Shown: positions 13,493-20,982 of the stretch, one piece after another
How positions within the stretch are numbered: the first letter of the stretch is position 1
Layout: the number at the start of each line of letters is the position of its first letter
Origin: Microbacterium testaceum
GTDB lineage: Bacteria; Actinomycetota; Actinomycetes; Actinomycetales; Microbacteriaceae
Length of the DNA stretch: 44,678 bases
Assembly: GCF_003075375.1 (NCBI RefSeq)
Contig: NZ_QDFT01000027.1
Coordinates: 1-44,678 of the forward strand
Direction: 5' to 3'
Made by a program: the position numbers and the translations under genes
The notes under the pieces: model-generated
What the model saw: only the letters and a program-made list of their open reading frames with translations
What the model was told of the DNA's origin: nothing
Databases searched by the model: none

Positions 13493-14326
13493 TCACGGGA
13501 CGGTCACGAAGTCGATGAGCTCCTCGACGCGGCCGAGCAGGGCCGGTTCGAGGTCGCGGAAGGTGGTGACCCTCGACAGGATGTGCTGCCACGCGCGGGC
13601 GGTGTCGGCCTGCTCCTCGGCGGGCCAGCCGAGGGCGCGGCAGACGCCGACCTTCCACTCGATGCCGCGGGGCACCTCGGGCCAGGCGGCGATGCCCAGC
13701 GCGCGGGGGGTGACGCACTGCCACACGTCGACGAAGGGGTGGCCGACGATGCGCACGTGGGCGCCGTGGCGCCCCCGCGCGATCTTCTCGGCGATGCGCG
13801 ACTCCTTCGAGTTCGGCACCAGGTGGTCCACGAGGACGCCGTAGCGCCGCTCGGCCGTGGGGGGCTCGGCATCCAGCTTCTGCTCGAGCAGGTCGACGCC
13901 CTCGAGGAACTCGACCACGACGCCCTCGGCGCGCAGGTCCGCGCCCCACACCTTCTCGACGAGTTCGGCGTCGTGCTTGCCCTCGACGAAGATGCGACTC
14001 GCGCGGGCGGTGCGCGCACGCTGGTCTTCGGCCGCGAAGGATCCGGATGCCGTCCGTGTGCGGCCCTTCGCCGCGGCGGCCGGCGCGGTGAGCACGACCG
14101 CGGCCCCGTCCACGAGGAAGCCGCCGCCGAGCGGGAACAGGCGCTTCTTGCCGAAGCGGTCCTCGAGCTCGACGTTCATGCCGTCCACGCGGGTCACCGC
14201 GCCGACGAAGCCGTCGCCGACGACCTCGACCACGAGATCCGCGGATGCCGCCACGGGGGCGGGCTTCTTGCGGCCGGCGTCGCGCCAGCCGCGCGCGAGC
14301 ACGTCCGTGCCGTAGCGGTCGTCCAT
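13493..14326 (-). CDS. DUF3097 family protein
   Basis: The 277-residue cytoplasmic protein begins MDDRYGTDVLARGWRDAGRKK, which matches the actinobacterial DUF3097 family. After a beta-rich N-terminal part (GFVGAVTRVDGMNVELEDRFGKKRLFPLG), the segment RASRIFVEGKHDAELVEKVWG resembles a Toprim-like strand-helix with a conserved Glu, and VLVDHLVPNSKESR and RIVGHPFVDVWQCVTP follow. Toprim folds occur in nucleases and topoisomerases, so a nucleic-acid role is possible but unproven. ATG 14326 is preceded by CGGAGG. The gene is divergent from the TPM gene. Confidence 0.88.
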   Translation of the reverse strand: MDDRYGTDVLARGWRDAGRKKPAPVAASADLVVEVVGDGFVGAVTRVDGMNVELEDRFGKKRLFPLGGGFLVDGAAVVLTAPAAAAKGRTRTASGSFAAEDQRARTARASRIFVEGKHDAELVEKVWGADLRAEGVVVEFLEGVDLLEQKLDAEPPTAERRYGVLVDHLVPNSKESRIAEKIARGRHGAHVRIVGHPFVDVWQCVTPRALGIAAWPEVPRGIEWKVGVCRALGWPAEEQADTARAWQHILSRVTTFRDLEPALLGRVEELIDFVTVP

Positions 14327-14346
14327 CGTGTACCTCCGAACGTCTG

Positions 14347-14352
14347 AGCCTA
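14347..14352 (-). promoter_or_regulatory. -10 box of the DUF3097 gene
   Basis: TAGGCT on the minus strand would give a short leader carrying CGGAGG before ATG 14326. The -35 is unclear. Confidence 0.4.
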
Positions 14353-14450
14353 GGCGGCGCCCCGGTACCTCCGCCGGGGACGCGCCGCTCCTACCCCGGT
14401 GTCGGCGGTCGTGCATAGGGTGGAGGACACCCGGCGCCGAAGGAGGATGG

Positions 14451-16586
14451 ATGCGACACCCGAGGGTGGCACGTGCGATCACGACGGTGGTGGTCGCCGC
14501 GGCCGGGGTGCTGGTCTCCCCCTGGAGCGCGGCTGCCGTCGCTCCTCCGTCGCTCGGCTCGAGCTACGTGCTCGACCAAGCCGGGGTGCTCACCGACGCG
14601 CAAGAGGCCGAGGTGCAGTCCCGCCTCATCACGCTGGGCGATCAGACGGGACTCGACCTGTGGGTGGTCTACGTCGACGGGTTCACCGATCCGCCGGCCG
14701 CCGAGGATTGGGCCAACGAGACCGCCAACCGCAACAACCTCGGTCCGCACCAGTATCTGCTCGCGGTGGCGATCGAGGGCGACACGTTCTCGTTCTACCT
14801 CTCGGGCGACGTCGACGACGGCGAGCTCTCGGCCGCACAGCTGAGCGCGATCGAGCAGGACCGCGTCCAACCCGCCCTCGAGGCCGGCGACGACGCCGGA
14901 GCCGCGATCGCCGCCGCCGACGGCATCCGCACCGCCCACGCCCAGTCGGGCGGCAATCAGCCCGCCCCGCCGCCGACCCCGGCCACGCAGTCCGGTCCCG
15001 CCCTGGCGCCGATCGTGCTGGTGGGGCTGCTGCTGGCGGTCATCGCCGGTGCGCTCGTGTGGCTCGCGCTGCGACGACGGCGTCGCACGGGCCAGGGCCC
15101 GGGAGCCGGACCGACCGAGAGCATCGACGAGCTGTCGCGGCGCGCCGGCTCGGCGCTGGTCGCCACCGACGACGCCGTCAAGACCAGCGAGCAGGAGCTC
15201 GGCTTCGCCCGGGCCCAGTTCGGCGACGACGCCGCGGCCCCCTTCACCGAGGTGCTCGCTCAGGCCAAGGCCGACCTCGACCGCGCTTTCTCGCTCCAGC
15301 AGCAGCTCGACGACGACCAGCCCGAGACCGACGAGCAGCGCCGCGCCGCCTACATCGAGATCCTGCGGCTGTGCGCCGGCATCGATGAATCCCTGGATGC
15401 CAAGGCCGCGGCCTTCGACGAGCTGCGCGCCCTCGAGGCCGATGCCCCGGCCGCCCTCACGGCCCTGGCCGCGCGCCGCAGCGAGGTCGCGTCCACCGTC
15501 ACCGGCGCCGACGCCGAGCTCGACGACCTGCGCGGACGCTACACCGAGGACGCCCTCGCACCCGTCGCCGACAACCCCGCGCAGGCACGGACCCGCCTCG
15601 AGCTCGCCGCCCACCAAGAGGCCGAGGCCGACGCGGCCCTGGCGGCGGGTCGGACCGGCGAGGCGGCCGTGGCGATCCGCGCCGCCCAAGCCGCCCTGGC
15701 CCAGGCCGAGGCGCTGCGGACGGCGATCACCGCACGCGGCGCGGATCTCGACCAGGCGCAGCAACGCGCCGCAGCGCTCGTCGCCGAGCTCGAGGGCGAC
15801 CTCGCGGCCGCGGCCGAGCTGCCCGACGCCGACGGTCGGGTCGCCGGGGCGATCGCGTCCACGCGCGCGCAGCTCGATACCGGGCGCGCCGCGCTGACAG
15901 AGGCGCGCACCGACCCCCTGCGCGCGACCGAGACGCTGCAGCAGGCGAACGCCACGATCGACGCGGTGCTCGCTCAGGTGCGCGACGAGGCCGAACGCCG
16001 GCGCCGCGCCGGGTCGCAGCTCGACGCGACGCTCGCGCAGGCGCGGGCGCAGGTTCGCGCGACCGAGGACTTCATCGCCACGCGGCGCGGCGCCGTGGGC
16101 GCCACCGCGCGCACGCGTCTGGCCGAGGCCGGAGCAGCCCTCGTGCAGGCGGAGCAGCTGCGCGCGGACGACCCCGAAGGCGCTCTCGCCCTTGCCCAGC
16201 GCGCCGCCGGGCTCGCCGATCAGGCCGCGTCCGCCGCGCAGAGCGACGTCGGGTCGTTCGGCGGCGGCGGCGGAGGCGGCGACCTGATGGGGGCCATCCT
16301 CGGCGGCATCGCCGTCAACGCCCTGCTCGGCGGCGGCTCGGGCCGACGCGGCGGCTTCGGCGGCGGCGGTCTCGGGGGCCTGGGCGGCCTCGGCGGCGGC
16401 TTCGGCTCCGGCGGCTTCGGCTCCGGCGGCTTCGGCTCCGGCGGCTTCGGCTCCGGCGGCTCACGCGGGGGCGGCTTCGGCGGGGGCTTCTCGGGCGGGG
16501 GCGGTCGCTCGCGCAGCGGAGGCGGAGGCGGCTTCTCGGGCGGCGGGCGCAGCCGCGCCGGAGGAGGACGCGGAGGACGCCGCTGA
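14451..16586 (+). CDS. TPM-domain membrane protein with coiled coil and Gly-rich tail
   Basis: The 711-residue protein has a signal peptide (about 1-31), a TPM domain (about 36-160, YVLDQAGVLTDAQEAEVQSRL and GLDLWVVYVDGF), one transmembrane helix (about 187-207), then a long Ala/Glu-rich cytoplasmic coiled coil (about 220-610), and a C-terminal tail of Gly-Phe/Ser repeats with GFGSG units. TPM domains occur in membrane-quality-control proteins. A pspA gene follows in the same direction 92 nt later, so both probably act in envelope stress. ATG 14451 follows AGGAGGA. Confidence 0.88.
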   Translation: MRHPRVARAITTVVVAAAGVLVSPWSAAAVAPPSLGSSYVLDQAGVLTDAQEAEVQSRLITLGDQTGLDLWVVYVDGFTDPPAAEDWANETANRNNLGPHQYLLAVAIEGDTFSFYLSGDVDDGELSAAQLSAIEQDRVQPALEAGDDAGAAIAAADGIRTAHAQSGGNQPAPPPTPATQSGPALAPIVLVGLLLAVIAGALVWLALRRRRRTGQGPGAGPTESIDELSRRAGSALVATDDAVKTSEQELGFARAQFGDDAAAPFTEVLAQAKADLDRAFSLQQQLDDDQPETDEQRRAAYIEILRLCAGIDESLDAKAAAFDELRALEADAPAALTALAARRSEVASTVTGADAELDDLRGRYTEDALAPVADNPAQARTRLELAAHQEAEADAALAAGRTGEAAVAIRAAQAALAQAEALRTAITARGADLDQAQQRAAALVAELEGDLAAAAELPDADGRVAGAIASTRAQLDTGRAALTEARTDPLRATETLQQANATIDAVLAQVRDEAERRRRAGSQLDATLAQARAQVRATEDFIATRRGAVGATARTRLAEAGAALVQAEQLRADDPEGALALAQRAAGLADQAASAAQSDVGSFGGGGGGGDLMGAILGGIAVNALLGGGSGRRGGFGGGGLGGLGGLGGGFGSGGFGSGGFGSGGFGSGGSRGGGFGGGFSGGGGRSRSGGGGGFSGGGRSRAGGGRGGRR
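16398..16457 (+). repeat. 15-bp tandem repeat, four copies, inside the TPM gene
   Basis: Four consecutive identical units of GGCTTCGGCTCCGGC encode GFGSG repeats in the Gly-rich tail. Exact nucleotide identity suggests recent expansion and copy-number instability. Confidence 0.85.
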
Positions 16587-16678
16587 TCCACCCCTCGCGC
16601 CCGCACCGGTCCATCACAGACAATTCGTAGCAACCGCCACCAGACTCGACACCGTCGCTTCCCGGAAGGAACACCCGC

Positions 16679-17434
16679 ATGGCCAAGCAGTCCATCTTCG
16701 GTCGCATCTCGACCCTCGTCCGCGCGAACGTCAACGCGCTCCTCGACCAGGCCGAGGACCCGCAGAAGATGCTCGACCAGCTCGTCCGCGACTACTCCAA
16801 CTCGATCGCCGACGCCGAATCGGCGATCGCCGAGACCATCGGCAACCTGCGCCTGCTCGAGCGCGATCACCAAGAAGACGTCCAGGCCGCGGCCGAGTGG
16901 GGCAACAAGGCCCTCGCCGCCAGCCGCAAGGGCGACGAGCTGCGCGCCGCCGGCAACACCGGCGAGGCCGACAAGTTCGACAACCTCGCCAAGATCGCCC
17001 TGCAGCGTCAGATCACCGCCGAGGGCGAGGCCAAGGCCGCCGCTCCCACGATCGCCGCCCAGACCGAGGTCGTCGACAAGCTCAAGGACGGCCTCAACGG
17101 CATGAAGGGCAAGCTCGAGCAGCTCAAGGCGAAGCGCAACGAGCTGACCGCACGCGCCAAGGTCGCCGAGGCCCAGAACAAGGTCCACGACGCGGTGAAG
17201 TCGATCGACGTGCTCGACCCCACGAGCGAGCTCGGCCGTTTCGAAGACAAGATCCGCCGCGAAGAGGCCCTCGCCGCGGGCAAGCAGGAGCTGGCCGCGT
17301 CGAGCATCGACGCGCAGTTCAACGCGCTCGAGGACGTGGGCGAACTCACCGAGGTCGAGGCGCGTCTGGCCGCGCTGAAGGTCGGCGGCCCCCAGCGCGC
17401 CGCGATCGACGCACCCAGCCCCGATCAGGTCTGA
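16679..17434 (+). CDS. pspA: PspA/IM30 family membrane-stress protein
   Basis: The 251-residue protein is almost entirely helical. It begins MAKQSIFGRISTLVRANVNALLDQAEDPQKMLDQLVRDYSN, the amphipathic helix and first coiled-coil of PspA/Vipp1 (ESCRT-III superfamily) proteins, and continues in long charged helices. Such proteins coat and stabilise damaged membrane. The upstream TPM gene and a strong terminator just downstream suggest a two-gene envelope-stress unit. GGAAGGAA precedes the ATG at 16679. Confidence 0.93.
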   Translation: MAKQSIFGRISTLVRANVNALLDQAEDPQKMLDQLVRDYSNSIADAESAIAETIGNLRLLERDHQEDVQAAAEWGNKALAASRKGDELRAAGNTGEADKFDNLAKIALQRQITAEGEAKAAAPTIAAQTEVVDKLKDGLNGMKGKLEQLKAKRNELTARAKVAEAQNKVHDAVKSIDVLDPTSELGRFEDKIRREEALAAGKQELAASSIDAQFNALEDVGELTEVEARLAALKVGGPQRAAIDAPSPDQV

Positions 17435-17442
17435 CCGATCGC

Positions 17443-17476
17443 GAATGCACCGCCCGCCTCGTCGGGCGGTGCATTC
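17443..17476. terminator. Terminator after pspA
   Basis: GAATGCACCGCCCG (17443-17456) and CGGGCGGTGCATTC (17463-17476) form a perfect 14-bp stem with a 6-nt loop, 9 nt after the pspA stop. No T run follows, which is usual in this GC range. Confidence 0.85.
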
Positions 17477-17499
17477 CCGTCCGACGGCGAGGAGCCCGC

Positions 17500-18312
17500 A
17501 TGACCCGATTCATCGTCGCCCCGCAGTGGCAGGGCTCGTCCTCGTCTCGCGCGATGCAGCTCATCGACGGGGCCGAGGCCATCGCCGGGGATCTGCCTCG
17601 CGCCTCCACGACGGTGCTCGAGGCTCCGTCCGAGGCGGGCGACGCGCAGGGCACCCGTGTGCAGCGCATGAGCGCCCTGGTCCGCATGCGCGAGCGCATC
17701 CACGAGGCGGTGCGCGCCGCCGATGAGCACACCGTCGTGATCGGCGGGGACTGCGGGGTGGCGCTCGGCGCCGTGTCCGCCGTCGCCGGCGACGACCTGG
17801 CCGTCGTCTGGCTCGACGCGCACGCCGACCTCAACACTCCCGAGTCCTCGCCCAGCGGCGCCTTCCACGGCATGGTGCTGCGCGCCGTCGCGGGCGACGG
17901 CGACACGCTGCTGCGGCTGGATCCCGGCATCCCTCCCTCTCGCCTGGTGCTCGCGGGAACCCGCGCGCTCGACGCCGAAGAGGAACGGTTCGTGCGCGAG
18001 AACGGCGTCCGCGTGCTCGCGCCGTCCGACCTGACCGACCCCGACGCCCTCGCCGACGCCGTCGCGGCCACCGGAGCGACCCGCGTGCACGTGCACGTCG
18101 ACCTCGACGTCCTCGACCCCGCCGAGATCACGGGCGTCGCCCTGCCCGAACCCTTCGGGGCGCGGACGGTCGAGGTCGTGGCATCCATCCGCCGCCTTCG
18201 GGAGCGGATGCCGCTGGCCGGCGCGACCCTGACGGAGTTCTCGCCGTCGTCTCCCGCCGCGGCCGTCGACGATCTCGGCACGATCCTGCGCGTGATCGGG
18301 GCCCTCGCGTGA
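17500..18312 (+). CDS. Arginase-fold (ureohydrolase superfamily) protein
   Basis: The 270-residue protein has the ureohydrolase landmarks: IGGDCG (82-86), WLDAHADLN (105-112, ligands D106, H108, D110), a substrate loop SGAFHGM (119-125) and DLDVLDP (201-207, ligands D201, D203). The first Mn ligand, normally His in GGDH, is Cys85, so the metal site or substrate may differ from true arginase. ATG 17500 follows GAGGAG. The next gene, with an HExxH motif, overlaps by 4 nt. The exact reaction cannot be stated. Confidence 0.85.
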   Translation: MTRFIVAPQWQGSSSSRAMQLIDGAEAIAGDLPRASTTVLEAPSEAGDAQGTRVQRMSALVRMRERIHEAVRAADEHTVVIGGDCGVALGAVSAVAGDDLAVVWLDAHADLNTPESSPSGAFHGMVLRAVAGDGDTLLRLDPGIPPSRLVLAGTRALDAEEERFVRENGVRVLAPSDLTDPDALADAVAATGATRVHVHVDLDVLDPAEITGVALPEPFGARTVEVVASIRRLRERMPLAGATLTEFSPSSPAAAVDDLGTILRVIGALA

Positions 18313-18764
18313 GCCCTATCCCCTCTCCCCCGACCGGGTGGCGCGAGCGCGCCGATCGTGCGGTCGCGCGCGGACGGCGTCTGGACCGGTTCATCCCCGG
18401 GGCCCTGCTCGACTCACGTGTCAGCCGCGTGGGCTACTGGTACGGCTGCACCGTCGGGTGGGTGTGGGGGTCGATCTGGAGCACGGGCCGGATCGAGAAG
18501 CGGCAGGGCCTGTGGGTGTTCCGCGGCCTGCCGGCCTGGGCGTTCCCCCGGGGCGGGGTGTGCGTGGGCGGGTGCTTCCTGACCGGCGACGACCGCCCGA
18601 GCGACGCGGTCCTGCGCCACGAGGCCGTTCATAAGGTCCAGTGGCGACGCTACGGCTTCCTGATGCCGGTGCTCTACGCCCTCGCCGGGCGCGACCCCCT
18701 GCGCAACCGCTTCGAAATCGAGGCGGGCCTGATCGACGGGAACTACGTCCCTCGGGGCCACTGA
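18309..18764 (+). CDS. Hypothetical HExxH-motif protein
   Basis: This 151-residue protein has a zincin-type motif HEAVH at 104-108 in the helix VLRHEAVHKVQW, and conserved acidic residues E136/E138 in RFEIEAGL that could be the third zinc ligand. A Trp/Gly-rich region (43-59) and a Cys-containing strand GVCVGGCFL precede it. Whether it is a working peptidase is unknown. The GTG start overlaps the stop of the arginase-fold gene (GTGA), which implies coupled production and perhaps joint function. Confidence 0.65.
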   Translation: MSPIPSPPTGWRERADRAVARGRRLDRFIPGALLDSRVSRVGYWYGCTVGWVWGSIWSTGRIEKRQGLWVFRGLPAWAFPRGGVCVGGCFLTGDDRPSDAVLRHEAVHKVQWRRYGFLMPVLYALAGRDPLRNRFEIEAGLIDGNYVPRGH

Positions 18765-19059
18765 GCCTGCGGGCCGTCGGGAGCGCGGGGTGCCGGGCTC
18801 GGCGACGCGTGCCAGCCGTACGCGGGCACGTGCATAACCTCCGCGATGCGCGCGAACTCCGCGCGGACACGCCCCCGCGAACGGAGGATGTGCACATCAC
18901 GGAGCTTGTGCACGGCCGGCACGGCGGCGAGTCAAGAAGCCCTACCGACGGAGGGCAGATGACGTCGGCGCGGCGCGGCATCGAGCACGAGCGCCGCGAA
19001 CCGAAGCGCGGGCCCGCGCGCGCGGGCGCCAGGCCGAAAGCCCGGACCCGGGCGCGCGG
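18765..19059. other. 295-bp gap with GTGCAC palindromes, no confident gene
   Basis: The gap holds the perfect 12-bp palindrome GATGTGCACATC (18887-18898), a second GTGCAC (18908-18913) and a related GTGCAT (18830-18835), with a purine-rich AGGAGG-like stretch between. An Arg-rich ORF from ATG 18959 has a good ribosome binding site but runs antisense into the SIP gene and is not accepted as a gene. No RNA gene or terminator was recognised. Confidence 0.5.
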
Positions 19060-19524
19060 TCAGCGCGCGGTCGCGAGACCGAAGCGCTCGGGCGTGTGGA
19101 TGGCGAGGGGATCGACCCCGTGGCGGGAGACGAGCTCATCGACGATCTCGGCCGTACCGAGGTAGCCGCCCAGCAGGATGACGCGCGTGGCGTCGTCGTC
19201 GCAGCAGAGCATCTCGCCGGCCCAGCCGGACACGGCGCGCGCGAGTGCCTGTCCGGGAGCGCAACCGCGGCCGGTGCCGGGGGCGCCGCCACGGCGGGAA
19301 CGGTCGAGCCAGGTGAGGGTCATGCGAGCGGGAGCGGCGACGCGGCCGATCCACGACTCGTCGGGCACCTCGATGAACACGCGCCCGGTCGAGCAGATCG
19401 GCAGGGTGGCCAGCAGCGCCTCGAGCTCGGCGAGCGAGTTCTCGTCGGCGGTCACGAGGTGCTGGACACGGGTGTGCCGCGACGCGCGGCAGGCGGCGTC
19501 GTTGTGCTCGGTGGAGGGGACCAT
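19060..19524 (-). CDS. Stand-alone SIP-domain protein (siderophore-interacting)
   Basis: The 154-residue protein matches the C-terminal NAD(P)H-binding domain of siderophore-interacting/ferric-siderophore reductases: HLVTADENSLAELEALLATLP, then GRVFIEVPDESW, and a C-terminal helix. The N-terminal FAD-binding beta-barrel is absent, so it is a single-domain form that may work with a separate reductase. An iron-box-like sequence (19549-19567) lies over its promoter, which fits iron-repressed expression. ATG 19524 was chosen because it lies just after the -10 box. The segment GGAPGTGRGCAPGQALARA is Gly-rich. Confidence 0.78.
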   Translation of the reverse strand: MVPSTEHNDAACRASRHTRVQHLVTADENSLAELEALLATLPICSTGRVFIEVPDESWIGRVAAPARMTLTWLDRSRRGGAPGTGRGCAPGQALARAVSGWAGEMLCCDDDATRVILLGGYLGTAEIVDELVSRHGVDPLAIHTPERFGLATAR

Positions 19525-19534
19525 GATGGCATCC

Positions 19535-19540
19535 ACTCTA
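19535..19540 (-). promoter_or_regulatory. -10 box of the SIP gene
   Basis: TAGAGT on the minus strand, with TTAGGC 16 nt upstream as a possible -35, puts the transcript start within a few nt of ATG 19524, so the mRNA may be leaderless. Confidence 0.45.
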
Positions 19541-19548
19541 CCACCGAC

Positions 19549-19567
19549 GAAGGGTTGCCTAACCTGA
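19549..19567 (-). promoter_or_regulatory. Iron box (DtxR/IdeR-type operator)
   Basis: On the minus strand the 19-mer TCAGGTTAGGCAACCCTTC matches the iron-box consensus TTAGGTTAGGCTAACCTAA at 14 of 19 positions, with the left half nearly perfect. It overlaps the putative -35 of the SIP gene, where an iron-loaded repressor would block transcription. Confidence 0.7.
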
Positions 19568-19594
19568 GTAGGGGCCGGGTGCTCCACGAGTGGA

Positions 19595-20308
19595 TCACTG
19601 CACCAGCACCTCGCGCAGCCTGTGGAGCTCGTCGGCGCTCATGCCGTGCGCGCGCAGGAACCCGGCCGGGGAACCGTACTCCCGGTCGAGCTTGTCGAGC
19701 AGCGACCGCATCGCCCGCGCCGGCGACCGGGTGGCGAGGTCTTCGGCGTTCACGCTCTCGGGGTGGAACGCCCGGATCGCCGCGCGCACCTTCTCGTTGC
19801 GTTCGGCGGGCAGCAGCTGCTCCGTCCGCGCGTAGTCGGCGATCACCGCGTCGCGGTCGACGCCCGCCGCGGCGAGCGCGATGCCGACCGTGACGCCCGT
19901 GCGGTCCTTGCCGACCGTGCAGTGCACCAGCACGGGCTGTGCGCGCAGGATGCCGCGGATTGCCGCGACGACCCGGTCCGCGCCGTCGTCGACGATCGCC
20001 GCGTAGAGCTGCTCGATGGTCACGTCGCGCTCGAAGAACGACGCGACCGAACCGAGGAAGAGGGGTTCGTGCTGCACCTCGACGGCGAGGTCGTCGAGGC
20101 GGCTCGGCGCGTGCGCGACCTCGGCGGCGTCGCGCAGATCGATCACGCGCCGCAGGCCCAGATCGCGCAGTGTCCGTCGTCCCGCCTCGTCGACCTGCAC
20201 GAGGTTGCCCGAGCGGTACAGCACGCCCGAGCGGGTCCGCCCCGACCCCGCAGGCAGGCCGCCGACGTCGCGGAAGTTGGCGGCTCCCGAGACCAGCGTC
20301 GCGCTCAC
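19595..20308 (-). CDS. Tyrosine-protein phosphatase (PF13350-like)
   Basis: The 237-residue protein has the P-loop phosphatase signature HCTVGKDRTG with nucleophile C130 and R136, and the family N-terminus NFRDVGGLP (11-19), LYRSGNLVQVD and VIDLRDAAEV. These features fit the bacterial tyrosine/phosphoinositide-type phosphatase family related to MptpB. It is cytoplasmic, with no signal peptide. The GTG start overlaps the stop of the AhpD-like gene (GTGA), so both are made from one mRNA. The substrate is unknown. Confidence 0.9.
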   Translation of the reverse strand: MSATLVSGAANFRDVGGLPAGSGRTRSGVLYRSGNLVQVDEAGRRTLRDLGLRRVIDLRDAAEVAHAPSRLDDLAVEVQHEPLFLGSVASFFERDVTIEQLYAAIVDDGADRVVAAIRGILRAQPVLVHCTVGKDRTGVTVGIALAAAGVDRDAVIADYARTEQLLPAERNEKVRAAIRAFHPESVNAEDLATRSPARAMRSLLDKLDREYGSPAGFLRAHGMSADELHRLREVLVQ

Positions 20309-20856
20309 TCCCCCGGACCCGGGTGCACGTGCGGGGTGCGCGGCGTCGTCACAGCCGGGGGCGCGGCATCCGTCCCGACGACGACGCTGCCGCCCGTGCG
20401 CGGGGGCACGGGGTAGCGCCCCGCGATCGCGACGCGGTTGAAGGCGTTGATCGCCACGAGCACCCAGCTCAACGCGACGTACTCCCCTTCGCTCAGGATG
20501 CCGCCCGCCTGGTCGTACACCTCGTCGGGGATGCCGTCCTCGTGGATGAAGGTGAAGGACTCGGTCAGCTCGAGGGCCGCGCGCTCGCGCTCGTCGAAGA
20601 CGCCCGATTCGCGCCACGTCGGGATCTGCGCGATGACGTCGGCGTCGAGGCCCGCCTTGACGGCCGCGTCGACGTGCACGCGGACGCAGTAGGCGCAGCC
20701 GTTCAGCTGGGAGGCGTGGATCTGGACGATTTCGCGCAGGCGCGCGTCGATCCCCGCCTCGGCGGCCAGACGGCCCACGGTGGTCGAGAACGAGCGCAGC
20801 GCCGCGTACGCCTCGGGGGCCGATCTCGACAGATGCACGCGCCGTTCTTCACCCAT
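20305..20856 (-). CDS. Carboxymuconolactone decarboxylase / AhpD-like protein
   Basis: The 183-residue protein has the AhpD core: REIVQIHASQLNGCAYCVRVH with C54-x2-C57-x3-H61, the redox/proton-relay site of alkylhydroperoxidase-like proteins. The C-terminal 40 residues (Pro/Val-rich, ending TPHVHPGPGE) are a non-conserved tail. Likely roles are thiol-dependent peroxide reduction or a related redox reaction. It is transcribed from TAGGCT 6 nt before its ATG and is coupled to the tyrosine phosphatase gene. Confidence 0.88.
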   Translation of the reverse strand: MGEERRVHLSRSAPEAYAALRSFSTTVGRLAAEAGIDARLREIVQIHASQLNGCAYCVRVHVDAAVKAGLDADVIAQIPTWRESGVFDERERAALELTESFTFIHEDGIPDEVYDQAGGILSEGEYVALSWVLVAINAFNRVAIAGRYPVPPRTGGSVVVGTDAAPPAVTTPRTPHVHPGPGE

Positions 20857-20868
20857 GGCCTCAGCCTA
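20857..20868 (-). promoter_or_regulatory. Leaderless-type promoter of the AhpD-like gene
   Basis: TAGGCT (20868-20863), 6 nt, then ATG 20856, with no spaced Shine-Dalgarno sequence. Confidence 0.55.
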
Positions 20869-20982
20869 CGGCGGCACGGGTCGCCGGGCGTGGGAACGGT
20901 TGGCGACGACGCGGCGAGGTCTGGGTGACGCCCCGTGGCGCGACGCTGGCGGCGCCGCCCGCCGAGGTGACAGGCTCGGGGG

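Noticed and set aside
16398..16457. CRISPR-like repeat array
   Set aside because: The repeats are contiguous 15-bp coding units without spacers and encode a Gly-rich protein tail. No other CRISPR-like array was seen in the window.
18959..19165. 69-codon Arg-rich ORF with a good ribosome binding site (CGGAGGGCAG)
   Set aside because: Its second half is antisense to the SIP gene and the composition is what random GC-rich DNA gives. It was left out, though the start context is good enough to recheck with expression data.
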